Shown here one piece after another: positions 7,715 through 16,631 of a stretch of DNA of 64,000 nt. The notes under the pieces were generated by a model. It saw only the letters and a list, made by a program, of their open reading frames with translations. It searched no databases and was not told where the DNA came from. Position numbers and translations under genes: made by a program. Source of the DNA: Chloroflexota bacterium (GTDB lineage: Bacteria > Chloroflexota > UBA11872); NCBI GenBank assembly GCA_022824495.1, contig JAJDZU010000012.1, positions 300,643-364,642 of the forward strand. The letters are read 5' to 3'. Numbering within the stretch: the stretch's first letter is position 1; each line of letters begins with the position of its first letter.

Positions 7715-9451
7715 CTACCGCTGCTGGTCCACGGTGACCGTGACGATGTCCACGCCGTGATATTTCTGGTGCTGCACCGACGCCGCGTAGTGCCACAACA
7801 GCCTGAATGACACCTCGCGCTCGTCGGGGGCGGGCGGCATGTCGTTCAGGTAGGCGAGTTGGTCTTCCATGTTGGCGCCTTCGAGCGCCGTCACGAACTC
7901 CATCTCGGCCGTGCGGTCGTTCATACGTGCCGAAACCGACAGTTGCCGGCCGTGCTCGGCCGCTTCATCGGATTCCTGAAGCAGGATCGACAACGTTTCC
8001 TCGCCGGCCGACGCCAGGCGGTCCGCTGAAGCGGCGTTCCACCCGTGCTTCGAAGCGAAGCCGCGCAGGAACTCTTCGATTGCCGGCAGCGCGTCCATGG
8101 CCAGGGCCGTCTGCAATCGCCGGCGCCGCGGGCTGGTCAGCTCCATGAACACCATCATGATGATCGCCACCACCGCGCCGGAGGTCATCCCGTTGCCCAG
8201 CAGGACCCCGATAAAGCCGTCGCCCAGCAAGTCGGGAAAGATCAACTGACTCTGAAAGCCCGCGCCAATCCAGAACGACAGGCCAACAATCGCGGCTGTC
8301 CGGTGGTTGACTCCGCCCTGAACGACAATCCGCATGCCCTGGACGAAGAGGATTCCGATCAGGAACGCGATGTACGCGGCCGCCACCGGGGAGGGGATCG
8401 CAATCAGGACAGCCGACACCTTGGGCAGGAACGCCAGCGCCACAAAGATGACGCCGATCACCACGCCGACCCGTCGCGCCGCGATGCCGGTGACCTCGGT
8501 CAGCGGGATGCTGCTCGAATAGGTGGTGTTGGGCAGAGTCCCCAGCAAGCCGGAGAGCAGGTTTCCGACCCCGTCCGAGTTCAAGGCGCCCTGCACGACC
8601 CGGAAGTCCGTCGCTTGCGGCCGTCGACGCGAGACGCGCTGAATGGCCACGCTGTCGCCGATCGTCTCGATGGCGCCCACGATTGTCACCATCACGAAGG
8701 CCGGCAGCAGGGCCCAGAACTTCACGTCCGGCGTCACGTCGAATCCCGGCCAGGCGCCCCACGGAATGCCGATCCAGTCGGCGTCCAGCACTCCGGACAG
8801 GTCATAGATGCCAAAGAGCCCGGACACCACGCATCCCACGACCAGGGCGATCAACGGCGACCACAGACGCCAGGCCGGCGGCGCGCGCAATACCAGCGCG
8901 ACCACCGTTGTGAGCGTCAGCAGAGCCGCCACAGGTGCGGCCGCGTCGGATGAACCCTCGGGCACATCGGCCAGGGCATCGAAGAGCAGCGGCACGATCG
9001 TGACGGCGATCAACATGATGACTGTGCCGGTCACCGCGGGCGTGAAAATGCGCCGCAGCAGGGCCAGACGCGACGCCAACAGGAACTGGATGAGCGACGA
9101 GATGACGATCAAGGTCGCCATCGTGGCCGGACCGCCAACCGCGAGCGCGCCGATGCAGACGGCAATGAATGCGCCGGACGTTCCCATGAACAGGATGTGC
9201 CCGGACCCGATCCGTCCCACCCGAACGGCCTGCATAATCGTCGATATCCCGCTCACCAGCAGCGCGGCAAACACGGCCCAGGCCGTGTATTCCGCGGGCT
9301 GCCCGGCAATCTGGAGCACGATGACCACGCCCAGGACCACCGGGGCCAGCATGATCAGGGCGGCCTGAAAGCCGGCGCCAATGGCCAGCGGAGCGGGTGG
9401 ATTCTCGTCCGGCTCGTACCGGATGTGTTCGTTCACATGCTCCGTCGCCAT
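7715..9451 (-). CDS. NCS2 xanthine/uracil permease with C-terminal ATPase-like domain
   Basis: 578 residues, well above the usual ~430-480 of NCS2 permeases. Residues 1-445 are a 12-14-segment nucleobase permease (ALIMLAPVVLGVV, GTVGAIETIGDS-like segment AIETIGDSVAIQRVSRR, NTTYSSSIPLTEVTGIAARRVG). Residues 446-578 form a soluble tail: AIEEFLRGFASKHGW, then ASAGEETLSILL resembling the N-box helix of histidine-kinase-type ATPases, ending FRLLWHYAASVQHQKYHGVDIVTVTV, which resembles the last helix and strand of that fold. The tail is probably regulatory. The permease part is certain; the tail assignment is by pattern only. Confidence 0.85.
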   Translation of the reverse strand: MATEHVNEHIRYEPDENPPAPLAIGAGFQAALIMLAPVVLGVVIVLQIAGQPAEYTAWAVFAALLVSGISTIMQAVRVGRIGSGHILFMGTSGAFIAVCIGALAVGGPATMATLIVISSLIQFLLASRLALLRRIFTPAVTGTVIMLIAVTIVPLLFDALADVPEGSSDAAAPVAALLTLTTVVALVLRAPPAWRLWSPLIALVVGCVVSGLFGIYDLSGVLDADWIGIPWGAWPGFDVTPDVKFWALLPAFVMVTIVGAIETIGDSVAIQRVSRRRPQATDFRVVQGALNSDGVGNLLSGLLGTLPNTTYSSSIPLTEVTGIAARRVGVVIGVIFVALAFLPKVSAVLIAIPSPVAAAYIAFLIGILFVQGMRIVVQGGVNHRTAAIVGLSFWIGAGFQSQLIFPDLLGDGFIGVLLGNGMTSGAVVAIIMMVFMELTSPRRRRLQTALAMDALPAIEEFLRGFASKHGWNAASADRLASAGEETLSILLQESDEAAEHGRQLSVSARMNDRTAEMEFVTALEGANMEDQLAYLNDMPPAPDEREVSFRLLWHYAASVQHQKYHGVDIVTVTVDQQR

Positions 9452-9470
9452 CGTTCACACCAGGAAATTC

Positions 9471-9483
9471 TTACCGGCGGTAA
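9471..9483. promoter_or_regulatory. 13-bp palindrome upstream of the nucleobase permease
   Basis: TTACC-GGC-GGTAA lies 20 bases before the permease start codon on the minus strand and could be a repressor operator. It is only a symmetry observation; no regulator gene is adjacent. Confidence 0.3.
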
Positions 9484-9744
9484 ATGCTGCCACACTCACG
9501 CTTGACGTTCACTCGTGACACTGAGCCCCTACCGGTCCGCGGTCTTCGTCGATTTCCTTCACCGCCTCGCGGAAAAGTGCGTGGCTCAGGCCGTGTGGCG
9601 TTTCGGCAAGCCAGTAGTTCGATGCCGATCCCTACGTCAGATCGTCGTTCGTTGTCTCCCCTCGCGGCGATGGTAGGGTGAGCGCCTTTTTTGGCGCGAC
9701 CCGGAGCCAATGCCGACTCTCAGGCCGCGAATGTCGATTCGTAC

Positions 9745-10143
9745 ATGAGCGACGATCTCCGCGAGCGGGCGACCTGTGTCCTGATCAGAGACGAAAGAGT
9801 GCTCCTGGTCGCGGACGGCGCACGGAAGTACATGCTTCCCGGCGGCGGCGTAGATCCCGGCGAAACGATCGAGGCCGCCGCCCGGCGCGAATTGCTTGAA
9901 GAGACAGGCCTGGTTGCAACCCACACCGAGTATTTGTACGAGTTCGAGACGGCAAGCAACCGGCATCACGTCTTCGCGGTCGAAGCCGACGGCCCGCTGG
10001 ACGAGGGCAGGATCACGGCCGACGGCGAAATCCGCGGGTTCCTGTGGTGGGACATGGAATCCGACGTGTCTGTCTATCCCCACGTTACGTCGGTACGGAG
10101 CTGGCTGCGCGCCGCAAACCAGGCCGGCCCAACACGGGCGTAG
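9745..10143 (+). CDS. Nudix hydrolase
   Basis: A 132-residue Nudix protein. The Nudix box reads GGGVDPGETIEAAARRELLE followed by ETGL, matching GX5EX7REUXEEXGU with every catalytic glutamate present. These enzymes hydrolyse nucleoside diphosphates linked to another moiety; the substrate is unclear. I chose the ATG at 9745 (MSDDLRERATCVLIR) because the frame upstream of it to 9691 has no family likeness. Confidence 0.88.
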   Translation: MSDDLRERATCVLIRDERVLLVADGARKYMLPGGGVDPGETIEAAARRELLEETGLVATHTEYLYEFETASNRHHVFAVEADGPLDEGRITADGEIRGFLWWDMESDVSVYPHVTSVRSWLRAANQAGPTRA

Positions 10144-10265
10144 CGTCGTATTGCGCTGAGTCATTGGTGCGTGTGGGAGTCGACGCACGGCGCACCTAGC
10201 GCCAAATCACTTCAGACGCCGAATGCGAATCGTTCCCGAAGACGTGTGGGTAGCCTGTGCTTTAC

Positions 10266-11408
10266 ATGTCTGACGACATCACCCTCGGCACGCTTCGCTA
10301 CGCCTCCGTCACCGTCAACGACCGCACCCAGTGGAACTTCGCGGAGATCGGCGATGACGAGGGCCTGACGGCCGTTGTTGAGACCACGTCCGGCGGCGAT
10401 GTCGCCGGCCGCCTGACCCCAATCATGCAGGCCCTGGCCGGGCGCCCAATTGACGATGAGGCTGAGGTTGTTCGAGTCGCCGGGCTCAGCCTGCGCCAGA
10501 TCAGGCAAGACTTCGCGTTGGCCACCGCCGTCAGCGCCGTGCGCACTGCGGTCGTGGACATCCGAGCCCAGCGCGACGGCCTCACTCTCACCCAGGCCCT
10601 GGGCGGTCAATCCGTCGACAGCATCGAGTTGTATGCCAACACCAATCGGCATCTGCTGACCACCGACCGGAATCCCCGCGACTTTGCGGCTACCGCCGAA
10701 CGCGCCGTCCGCGATGGATTCCGCACCGTGAAATGCACGCCGTTCGACGAGGTCAATCCCGGGGCTCCAGGCGCCGATCTGAGAGAACTTGCCCGACCCG
10801 GGATCGAACGCCTGGCCGCCGCACGCCGCGCCATCGGCCCGGACGTCACGCTGCTGGTGGATTGCCACAGCCGCTTTGACCTGCGGTCAGCGTGCGACCT
10901 GGCCGAGGAGTTTGCGCAACTCGACGTCGGCTGGTTCGAGGAGCCGGTCAATCCGGAACGAGACTCGGACGTCCTGGCGGAGATTGCTGCTTGTGTTTCC
11001 ATGCCCATCGCCGGCGGGGAGCACGCCTACGGCGCTGAGTTCTTCCAGCGGCTGGTTGCCACGGGCGCCATCGAAGTCGCCATGCCCGACATCAAGCACT
11101 GCGGCGGCGTTCGCGAAGCGGTCCGGGCTGCGACCCTGGTGGCGCGGCACGGTGGCCGCACCTCGCTCCACGGCCCCAGCGGTCCCGTGTCCATCGTGGC
11201 CGGCGGCCACGTCTCCGCCGCCATGCCCGCGGCTCTCCCGCTGGAGTTCGGGGCCTACGAATGTCCCTGGCGCGCCGACCTTATCGATCCTCCTGAACAG
11301 GTCCGCGACGGCCGCCTGCGTCTCCCCGCCGGCCCCGGCCTCGGCTTCCATCTCAACCCCGCAACCCTCGAACGCCACGGCCAAGCCTGGCGCCCCGCCT
11401 TTCCCTGA
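10266..11408 (+). CDS. Enolase-superfamily (mandelate racemase/muconate lactonizing) enzyme
   Basis: 380 residues. A capping domain is followed by a TIM barrel with the superfamily's landmarks: FRTVKCTPFDE (catalytic Lys region), LLVDCHSRFDL (first metal Asp), WFEEPVNPE (second metal Glu), IAGGEHAYG (third Glu region) and MPDIKHCGGVREA. The group abstracts a proton alpha to a carboxylate, often in sugar-acid dehydration or racemisation. The ATG at 10266 is preferred to the track-like start at 10257. Many such paralogues occur in some marine Chloroflexota, which fits the suggested origin. Confidence 0.88.
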   Translation: MSDDITLGTLRYASVTVNDRTQWNFAEIGDDEGLTAVVETTSGGDVAGRLTPIMQALAGRPIDDEAEVVRVAGLSLRQIRQDFALATAVSAVRTAVVDIRAQRDGLTLTQALGGQSVDSIELYANTNRHLLTTDRNPRDFAATAERAVRDGFRTVKCTPFDEVNPGAPGADLRELARPGIERLAAARRAIGPDVTLLVDCHSRFDLRSACDLAEEFAQLDVGWFEEPVNPERDSDVLAEIAACVSMPIAGGEHAYGAEFFQRLVATGAIEVAMPDIKHCGGVREAVRAATLVARHGGRTSLHGPSGPVSIVAGGHVSAAMPAALPLEFGAYECPWRADLIDPPEQVRDGRLRLPAGPGLGFHLNPATLERHGQAWRPAFP

Positions 11409-11490
11409 TCTCTCCCGGGCCCGTCCACGATCCGGATGATCCGCCGGCTCGACCTGCGTTTAACCCGCCGGCCTATTGCTGCCCGCGCAG

Positions 11491-11533
11491 GTGAGTCATA
11501 AGGTGAGTCGGAATGACTCACTTCATGACTCAC
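11491..11533. promoter_or_regulatory. Palindromic operator of the vapBC locus
   Basis: Four half-sites form a large near-perfect palindrome: GTGAGTCAT-AAG-GTGAGTC, 5-bp centre GGAAT, then GACTCAC-TTC-ATGACTCAC. It ends 13 bases before the antitoxin start codon. VapBC complexes are known to autoregulate by binding such inverted repeats, so this is the expected operator. Confidence 0.78.
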
Positions 11534-11546
11534 ACGGAAGGCCGGC

Positions 11547-11810
11547 GTGAAGCAACTCACGGTCCGTGGCTTCGACGACGAACTGAGCGACGCGATTCGG
11601 GGCCTCGCCAGGCGCGAGGGGATCTCGCTCAACAAGGCCGCGTTGCGGCTCCTGCGCAAAGGCGCCGGGCTAGCCGACGGATCCGAGGGCCGCGCAAGGG
11701 TCGGTTCCTCACTGGACCACCTGATTGGAACCTGGACCCAGGAGCAGGTTGACGAACTGAACGAGGCGCTGCAGGAATTCGAGAAGATTGACGAGGAACT
11801 CTGGCAGTGA
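11547..11810 (+). CDS. vapB: VapB/RHH-type antitoxin
   Basis: An 87-residue protein that starts with a ribbon-helix-helix (KQLTVRGFDDELSDAIRGLARREGISLNKAALRLL, DNA-binding strand LTVRGF). The acidic C-terminus (DELNEALQEFEKIDEELWQ) should wrap the toxin. The GTG start at 11547 follows the palindromic operator. Its stop overlaps the toxin GTG (GTGA), the usual arrangement for toxin-antitoxin pairs. Confidence 0.85.
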   Translation: MKQLTVRGFDDELSDAIRGLARREGISLNKAALRLLRKGAGLADGSEGRARVGSSLDHLIGTWTQEQVDELNEALQEFEKIDEELWQ

Positions 11811-12205
11811 GGCTACTCCTGGACTCAAATGCGTTCAGCCTGCTGGCGCATGGACACCGTCACGTCGCTGAGCTCGTGCGGGTAGCCGAGGAGGTATATC
11901 TCTCGGCGATTGTGGTCGGTGAGTTGCTTGCCGGATTCCGGTCAGGATCGCGATTCGAGCAGAACATGGCTGACCTGCGCGCTTTTCTGGACAACTCACT
12001 CGTCTCCGTGATTCCCGTGGGATCCGTCACCGCCGATCGCTACGCCCGAATCTCGGCGTCGTTGCGTGCAAAAGGCCGTCCCATTCCGACCAACGACATG
12101 TGGATCGCGGCGCATGCGATGGAAACCGGCGCCGACCTGGTGTCGGCCGACCGCCACTTCGCACACGTCGACGGCATAGCCTGGGTCCCGGTATCCGTCG
12201 ATTGA
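11807..12205 (+). CDS. vapC: VapC-like PIN-domain toxin
   Basis: 132 residues with the PIN nuclease acid set: LLLDSNAFSLL (first Asp), VVGELLAGF (Glu), PTNDMWIAAHA (Asp) and DLVSADRHFAHVDGI (last Asp). VapC toxins are ribonucleases that cut tRNA or rRNA. It starts at a GTG overlapping the antitoxin stop. A short hairpin (ACCCTGC..GCAGGGT) follows immediately after the stop. Confidence 0.9.
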   Translation: MRLLLDSNAFSLLAHGHRHVAELVRVAEEVYLSAIVVGELLAGFRSGSRFEQNMADLRAFLDNSLVSVIPVGSVTADRYARISASLRAKGRPIPTNDMWIAAHAMETGADLVSADRHFAHVDGIAWVPVSVD

Positions 12206-12317
12206 CCCTGCGGCAGGGTGGTGTCAGGCGCGTCTCGTACGCCTGTGGTCAGTACACCCGGTCCCAACGACCGATCAGGAATGACCGGTTGTCGAGAACT
12301 GCTCTCTGGCGATCGGC

Positions 12318-12563
12318 TCAGTCGGCCGGTGGCGGCATGCGCCCAAAAATGCGTTGGACAATGTCCCGCACGTCGCGAATCTCCACCCGTACTTCGCTGA
12401 TTTCGGCGGTTAACCGCTGATCGAGCTTCCGAATGTCAACTCGAATCAGCGCGTCTGCATCTTCCAGGTTCGCGATGCGCTGTTCGACCCTCCGGAACCG
12501 CCGTGCCGCCCCAGCAACAATCCCGATCGACCCGAGCATCAGGCCAAGCATCGCCCAGTCCAT
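12318..12563 (-). CDS. Small membrane-anchored coiled-coil protein
   Basis: 81 residues: a single N-terminal transmembrane segment (WAMLGLMLGSIGIVAGA) followed by a heptad-rich helix (RRFRRVEQRIANLEDADALIRVDIRKLDQRLTAEI split over several heptads). I do not recognise a family. A similar layout, one membrane helix plus short charged helix, is found in the 87-residue protein at 59743. Start ATG 12563 was chosen since the upstream part of the frame is unlike protein. Confidence 0.5.
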   Translation of the reverse strand: MDWAMLGLMLGSIGIVAGAARRFRRVEQRIANLEDADALIRVDIRKLDQRLTAEISEVRVEIRDVRDIVQRIFGRMPPPAD

Positions 12564-12861
12564 CGCTATCCCTCTGATCGCGTGTGCTCGGCAGCCGCCC
12601 TCCAATCGATTTACGTCCTCTGAACGTTCTATCACTCACGTACTACAGCACCAAGCGCTTGAGACCTCGGCAACGTAGACATCCCGAGCCGGGCGATACT
12701 CTCTGCTGCCACGGGCTTGCGCCTGCTGGGGCCCACGCATGAGGCACGATTGGCTCACTCGAGCCAGGCCTTCCATCGAAGGCAATCCGACAGTTGACGA
12801 GCACCCGACTGACGAAGCTCTACGAGTTCAATAATCCGGCAAGCCACGCCGGGAGGAACCC

Positions 12862-13503
12862 ATGACCTTCAACGTTGAGGAAAATCTGGGCGCCGTGGAT
12901 CGCTCTGTGACGTCACGTGAGCGCGACGGACGGACCGCCCATGCAGTCTTCCTTTCCCGCAGCTACGCAACCACAGTTGCAGATCTGTGGGACGCCCTGA
13001 CCAACGCCCAGCGCATCCCCAATTGGTTTCTGCCGATAACCGGCGACCTCGAACTCGGCGGCCGCTATCAACTGGAAGGCAACGCCGGCGGCTCGATCAC
13101 GGCTTGTGAACCTCCCTCGCACTACGCCATTACCTGGGAGTTTGGCGGCGACGTCAGTTGGGTGGACGTTCGCGTCGCTGACGATGGGCGCGGCCAGGCC
13201 CGGCTCACCGTCACCCACACCGCCCACCACTCCGGTCACTGGGAAACCTACGGCCCCGGCGCAACCGGCGTCGGTTTCGAAATGGGACTGCTCGGGCTTT
13301 ATATGCATCTCACAGACCCGGATCAGCCCAAGCCCGACCCGATGGAGTTCGCCATGTCGGCCGATGGCCGGGCGTTGTCGACGGGCAGCGGCCGGGCCTG
13401 GGGCGAAGCCGACATCGCAAGCGGGGCCGCCCCGGAGATCGCCCGAGCCTCCGCCGCACGTACGATTGCCTTCTACACCGGCGAAGAGGTCGAGGCCGGC
13501 TGA
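12862..13503 (+). CDS. SRPBCC/AHSA1-domain protein
   Basis: 213 residues with the START-like AHSA1 pattern: VFLSRSYATTVADLWDALTNAQRIPNWFLPI, LELGGRYQLEGNAGGSITACEPP, YAITWEFGG, then a long C-terminal helix. Members bind hydrophobic ligands or act with Hsp90-like partners. A strong ribosome-binding site GGGAGGAACCC precedes the ATG. The small membrane protein gene follows 43 bases on. Confidence 0.85.
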   Translation: MTFNVEENLGAVDRSVTSRERDGRTAHAVFLSRSYATTVADLWDALTNAQRIPNWFLPITGDLELGGRYQLEGNAGGSITACEPPSHYAITWEFGGDVSWVDVRVADDGRGQARLTVTHTAHHSGHWETYGPGATGVGFEMGLLGLYMHLTDPDQPKPDPMEFAMSADGRALSTGSGRAWGEADIASGAAPEIARASAARTIAFYTGEEVEAG

Positions 13504-13546
13504 CCTGGGGCCGTCCCACAGCGCGCGACAGGAGAGGACGTAGCCG

Positions 13547-13915
13547 ATGCGAATCGCCATGCTTGTGCTGGCTTTCATCTACGCGGCCCTGGCCATGCTC
13601 ACTGCGGCCGTGGGCTCCTTCGCCGACGGCGGCGACGTCTGGTCGCGGCTGGTGCTCGTGCTACTTCACCCCCTGGCCGCCGGCGCGCTCTTGCTGCTCC
13701 TCCTGCGGCCCACCGCCTCACGAAAGCTCGTGCTCGCCATCGCCGCGCTTCTGCTGGCCACCGTGGCTGCGGACCTGTCGCTGGCCGCCGCGATCGCCGG
13801 CGGTGCCATGAAAGGCGATTGGGAACTTCCCGTGATCTTCGCCGTCATCCCCGCCCTTGGCGTGCTCTCTGCCCTGGGACGGGCTGTTACGTCGACCCGC
13901 TCAAGTCCGAGCTAA
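13547..13915 (+). CDS. Four-helix integral membrane protein of unknown function
   Basis: 122 residues with four hydrophobic segments (MLVLAFIYAALAML, LVLVLLHPLAAGALLLLLL, LVLAIAALLLATVAADLSLAAAIAGG, LPVIFAVIPALGVLSALG). The AGGAGAGG ribosome-binding site lies 9 bases before the ATG. It probably forms an operon with the SRPBCC gene. No family recognised. Confidence 0.65.
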   Translation: MRIAMLVLAFIYAALAMLTAAVGSFADGGDVWSRLVLVLLHPLAAGALLLLLLRPTASRKLVLAIAALLLATVAADLSLAAAIAGGAMKGDWELPVIFAVIPALGVLSALGRAVTSTRSSPS

Positions 13916-14526
13916 CGCCGCCGCTGACTCGCGTACGCCAGGATCCCGCCCAACAGAACCACCGTCACGGCCGTCACCAGCAACGGCACCCAGACGCCGG
14001 CGGCAAAGGAGTCCGGTGACGGCTCGGGCTGCGGTCCCGACGTGCCGGCCCGCGGCGCCTGCCCTTCGCCCAGCGCGTCCAGGTCGGCTTGTGCTTGCCG
14101 CAGAAGCGCGGTCCGACTGCAGATGCTCGCCTGGTAACCACCGTCACCTGACGCATTCACCGAGGCGTACACGATGTATTGCGCACCCTCGCTGAAGGCA
14201 AACCCGCAACTTCCGCCCGTCGGCGGCGTGGTGATGTACAGGCGTTCGTGCACAACGCCCTTCCACACCGTGCTGACGTCAAGCCCGACGGTCGTTCGAT
14301 CGCCTGGCTTGAACGGCGTCACGTTCGGGTCGAAGGAATGGCTGACTGAAATGACGTGCCCGGTAAAGACCGCGTCAAACTTCTCGATCTCTTCTGCGGG
14401 CGAACCGGGCACCACGCACTTGCATGCTTGGACACCGCCCAGGCTCCCGATGAACCACACGGCACTGAGCAGCAGCGCGATAGCTACCACGCGCGTTATC
14501 GACCCCGTCACCTGCGCGATCCCCAC
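13912..14526 (-). CDS. NTR/TIMP-like secreted protein with C-terminal membrane anchor
   Basis: About 204 residues from a GTG at 14526. A hydrophobic N-terminal segment (VVAIALLLSAVWFIGSLGG) is followed by ACKCVVPGSPAEEIEKFDAVFTGHVIS, the CxC start and TIMP/netrin-like OB-fold signature, then TVWKGV and a cysteine pair (GGSCGFAF, SICSRTALL). A C-terminal segment VPLLVTAVTVVLLGGILAYA with RRR end is a membrane anchor. It begins just after the amidohydrolase stop on the same strand. Function unknown. Confidence 0.65.
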   Translation of the reverse strand: MGIAQVTGSITRVVAIALLLSAVWFIGSLGGVQACKCVVPGSPAEEIEKFDAVFTGHVISVSHSFDPNVTPFKPGDRTTVGLDVSTVWKGVVHERLYITTPPTGGSCGFAFSEGAQYIVYASVNASGDGGYQASICSRTALLRQAQADLDALGEGQAPRAGTSGPQPEPSPDSFAAGVWVPLLVTAVTVVLLGGILAYASQRRR

Positions 14527-14542
14527 GTGGCTGGCTGAAGGG

Positions 14543-15979
14543 TCAATTGATCGTCGGCCAATCCCCGGCCAAGTCGACGCCCAGCCGCTGCGCCCGCTCG
14601 GCCACCGACGTCGACGCGGCGTGGCAGACGTCCTGCTCGTCAACCCGGGTTGAGCGCCCCCCGCTGAACACGACCTCGCCGTTCACCACCACCATCGCGA
14701 CGCTGCCGCTCCCCATCGTCAGCGCCAGCTGATGCACCGGATTGTTGCCGGGATACGCCTCCGCCGCGGCCGGGGATCTCACCACAACATCGGCTCGTTT
14801 TCCGGGCTCCAGGCTTCCCAGTTCTGCCTCCAGGCCGGCTGCCGCGGCCGCGTTGACGGTCTGCATCTCCAGCAGCGCCTCAGCCGGCACAGGGTCGGCG
14901 AAAGACTGAGCCACGAAGTGCGCGGCTTGCATCGTGTTTCCGGGCGTGCCGTCGAAGGCCCCGTCCGTGCCAAGCGCTACAGGCACACCCCGCCGGAAGC
15001 GCTCCGCCATCATGAACCGCGCCTGCCCGCCGATCCCCAGAGAGAAGTACGCGGTCGGGCACCACACGATCTGGCAGCCGGATTCGTGAATCGCCGCTTC
15101 GTCAGTCTCGTCCAGTGCATTCGCGTGGACCACAACCGTGTGCTCGTCCAGCACGCCCAGTTCGTTCAGGTGTGCCACCTGGCTGACGCCATTCAAGGCC
15201 CGATAAACCTCCGCCTCTTCGGGCACGTATCCCGCGTGCAGGTGTAGCGGCACGTCGTGTTGGCGGGCGCAGGCATGGGCCGCCTGCAGCAACACGGGCG
15301 AGCCGGTCCCCACCCCGTAGACGAAGACGTACCCGCGAACCCGTGCCTCGGGATGGCTGTTTCGGTGCAACTCCGCGTCGAGTTGCCGGAGGCACCGCGC
15401 GCGGTCGACCGGCGCCCGAGCCATCAGGCTCCGACTCTCCAGCGCCGGCATTGCCTCAAAACACTCGCGCCGGTCCCATAGATAGAGAGGGGCAAACAAG
15501 GCTCGCAGCCCCACCCGCTCAACCGCCGCCGCCGCGGCGTCAGTCGAAAACAACGAGCCCGGCTCAATGAACATCGTGAAGCCGCACCGCAGCATCTCCA
15601 GGCCGGCCATGGCCGTGGCCGCGGCTTCGTCGTCCTCGGTAACCCCCGCCTTCCAATCGGCGAAATTGACCGGCGATGAGCCAGTGTCGTGAATGTTCCC
15701 GAACACCCCCCGGCAGGATGTATGCACGATGTGGTTGTGCGCGTCGATCAAGCCCGGATGCACGACTCCCCCGTCGGCATCCAGGGTCGTCCGAGCCTCG
15801 AAGCGATTTCCCAGATCGGCGTCCGCGCCAACCGCCGCGATCCGCGAGCCCTTAATCGCCACGGCGCCGGGCCGGAAGATCGCGCGCTCCGAATCCATCG
15901 AAACGACCTGCCCGTTGCGAATCAGCAAGTCACACGACTTTCGATTAACGCCGGCTGGCTCCAACCTCGAACGTGTCAC
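14543..15979 (-). CDS. ATZ/TRZ-type amidohydrolase (cytosine/guanine deaminase-like)
   Basis: 478 residues. The N-terminal beta-sandwich (LLIRNGQVVSMD, VAIKGSRIAAVG) leads to the barrel with metal site HPGLIDAHNHIVH (HxH near residue 83), HLHAGYVPE, VVHANALD (His) and ALGTDGAFDG (Asp). This is the pattern of TrzA/AtzB/guanine deaminase and SAH deaminase enzymes acting on N-heterocycles. The start is GTG. Exact substrate unknown. Confidence 0.88.
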   Translation of the reverse strand: MTRSRLEPAGVNRKSCDLLIRNGQVVSMDSERAIFRPGAVAIKGSRIAAVGADADLGNRFEARTTLDADGGVVHPGLIDAHNHIVHTSCRGVFGNIHDTGSSPVNFADWKAGVTEDDEAAATAMAGLEMLRCGFTMFIEPGSLFSTDAAAAAVERVGLRALFAPLYLWDRRECFEAMPALESRSLMARAPVDRARCLRQLDAELHRNSHPEARVRGYVFVYGVGTGSPVLLQAAHACARQHDVPLHLHAGYVPEEAEVYRALNGVSQVAHLNELGVLDEHTVVVHANALDETDEAAIHESGCQIVWCPTAYFSLGIGGQARFMMAERFRRGVPVALGTDGAFDGTPGNTMQAAHFVAQSFADPVPAEALLEMQTVNAAAAAGLEAELGSLEPGKRADVVVRSPAAAEAYPGNNPVHQLALTMGSGSVAMVVVNGEVVFSGGRSTRVDEQDVCHAASTSVAERAQRLGVDLAGDWPTIN

Positions 15980-15997
15980 TGCACGGATCAGAAGGGG

Positions 15998-16441
15998 CTA
16001 GTCCTGCCCCATTGCGGCCAGCCGGTTCGACAGCTCATCCATGTCTACGTCCTCGATGTGGCTGGCGATCGACCACGTGTTGCCCGAGGGGTCCGTCACC
16101 CGGGCAATCCGGTCGCCGTAGAACTGATCGGCCGGCTCGTCCTTGGCGGTTGCGCCCGCCGTGACGGCCTGGGCGTATACGGCGTCGACTTCCTCCACGT
16201 AGAGATGCATCTGCGAACTGGTGACGGGAAAGTCCGGCGGGGCTGCATCGGACAGCATGACCACCGAGCCTCCAATGTCCACCTCGGCGTGGCCGATCAG
16301 GCCCTCGCCCATCGGAATGCGCGTCCGCTCCACCGCTCCAAAGGCACGCGCAAGAAAGTCCAGATACCCGGCGGCATCCTCAACGATCAGATACGGCGTC
16401 ACCGCCGCATATCCGTCTGGAATCGGTTTCACCTCAGTCAT
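15998..16441 (-). CDS. VOC-family protein (PhnB/glyoxalase-like)
   Basis: 148 residues, starting MTEVKPIPDGYAAVTPYLIVEDA and showing the VOC layout of PhnB-type proteins: AAGYLDFLARAFGAVE, HAEVDIGGSVVMLSD, MHLYVEEVDAVYAQAVTAGAT, DRIARVTDPSGNTW. These small proteins bind metal and act on or bind small molecules; its role is unknown. It sits 19 bases upstream of the amidohydrolase start on the same strand. Confidence 0.85.
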   Translation of the reverse strand: MTEVKPIPDGYAAVTPYLIVEDAAGYLDFLARAFGAVERTRIPMGEGLIGHAEVDIGGSVVMLSDAAPPDFPVTSSQMHLYVEEVDAVYAQAVTAGATAKDEPADQFYGDRIARVTDPSGNTWSIASHIEDVDMDELSNRLAAMGQD

Positions 16442-16631
16442 CGGAACTCCTCTCCGGCTGGTGGTCGGGTCGTGGCTGTCGGTCACGCGGCCTCACCGAT
16501 CCGCCGGGGACGGCGGTCCACGACGTCAGATGTCAGCCGCTCTCCGTTAATCATGCCCGCTGCAGCCCCATCATGATTGACGTGGCAGACTCGTCCTTCT
16601 ACGGTGTCTGCCCGTCGCACGCGGTGTTTCC

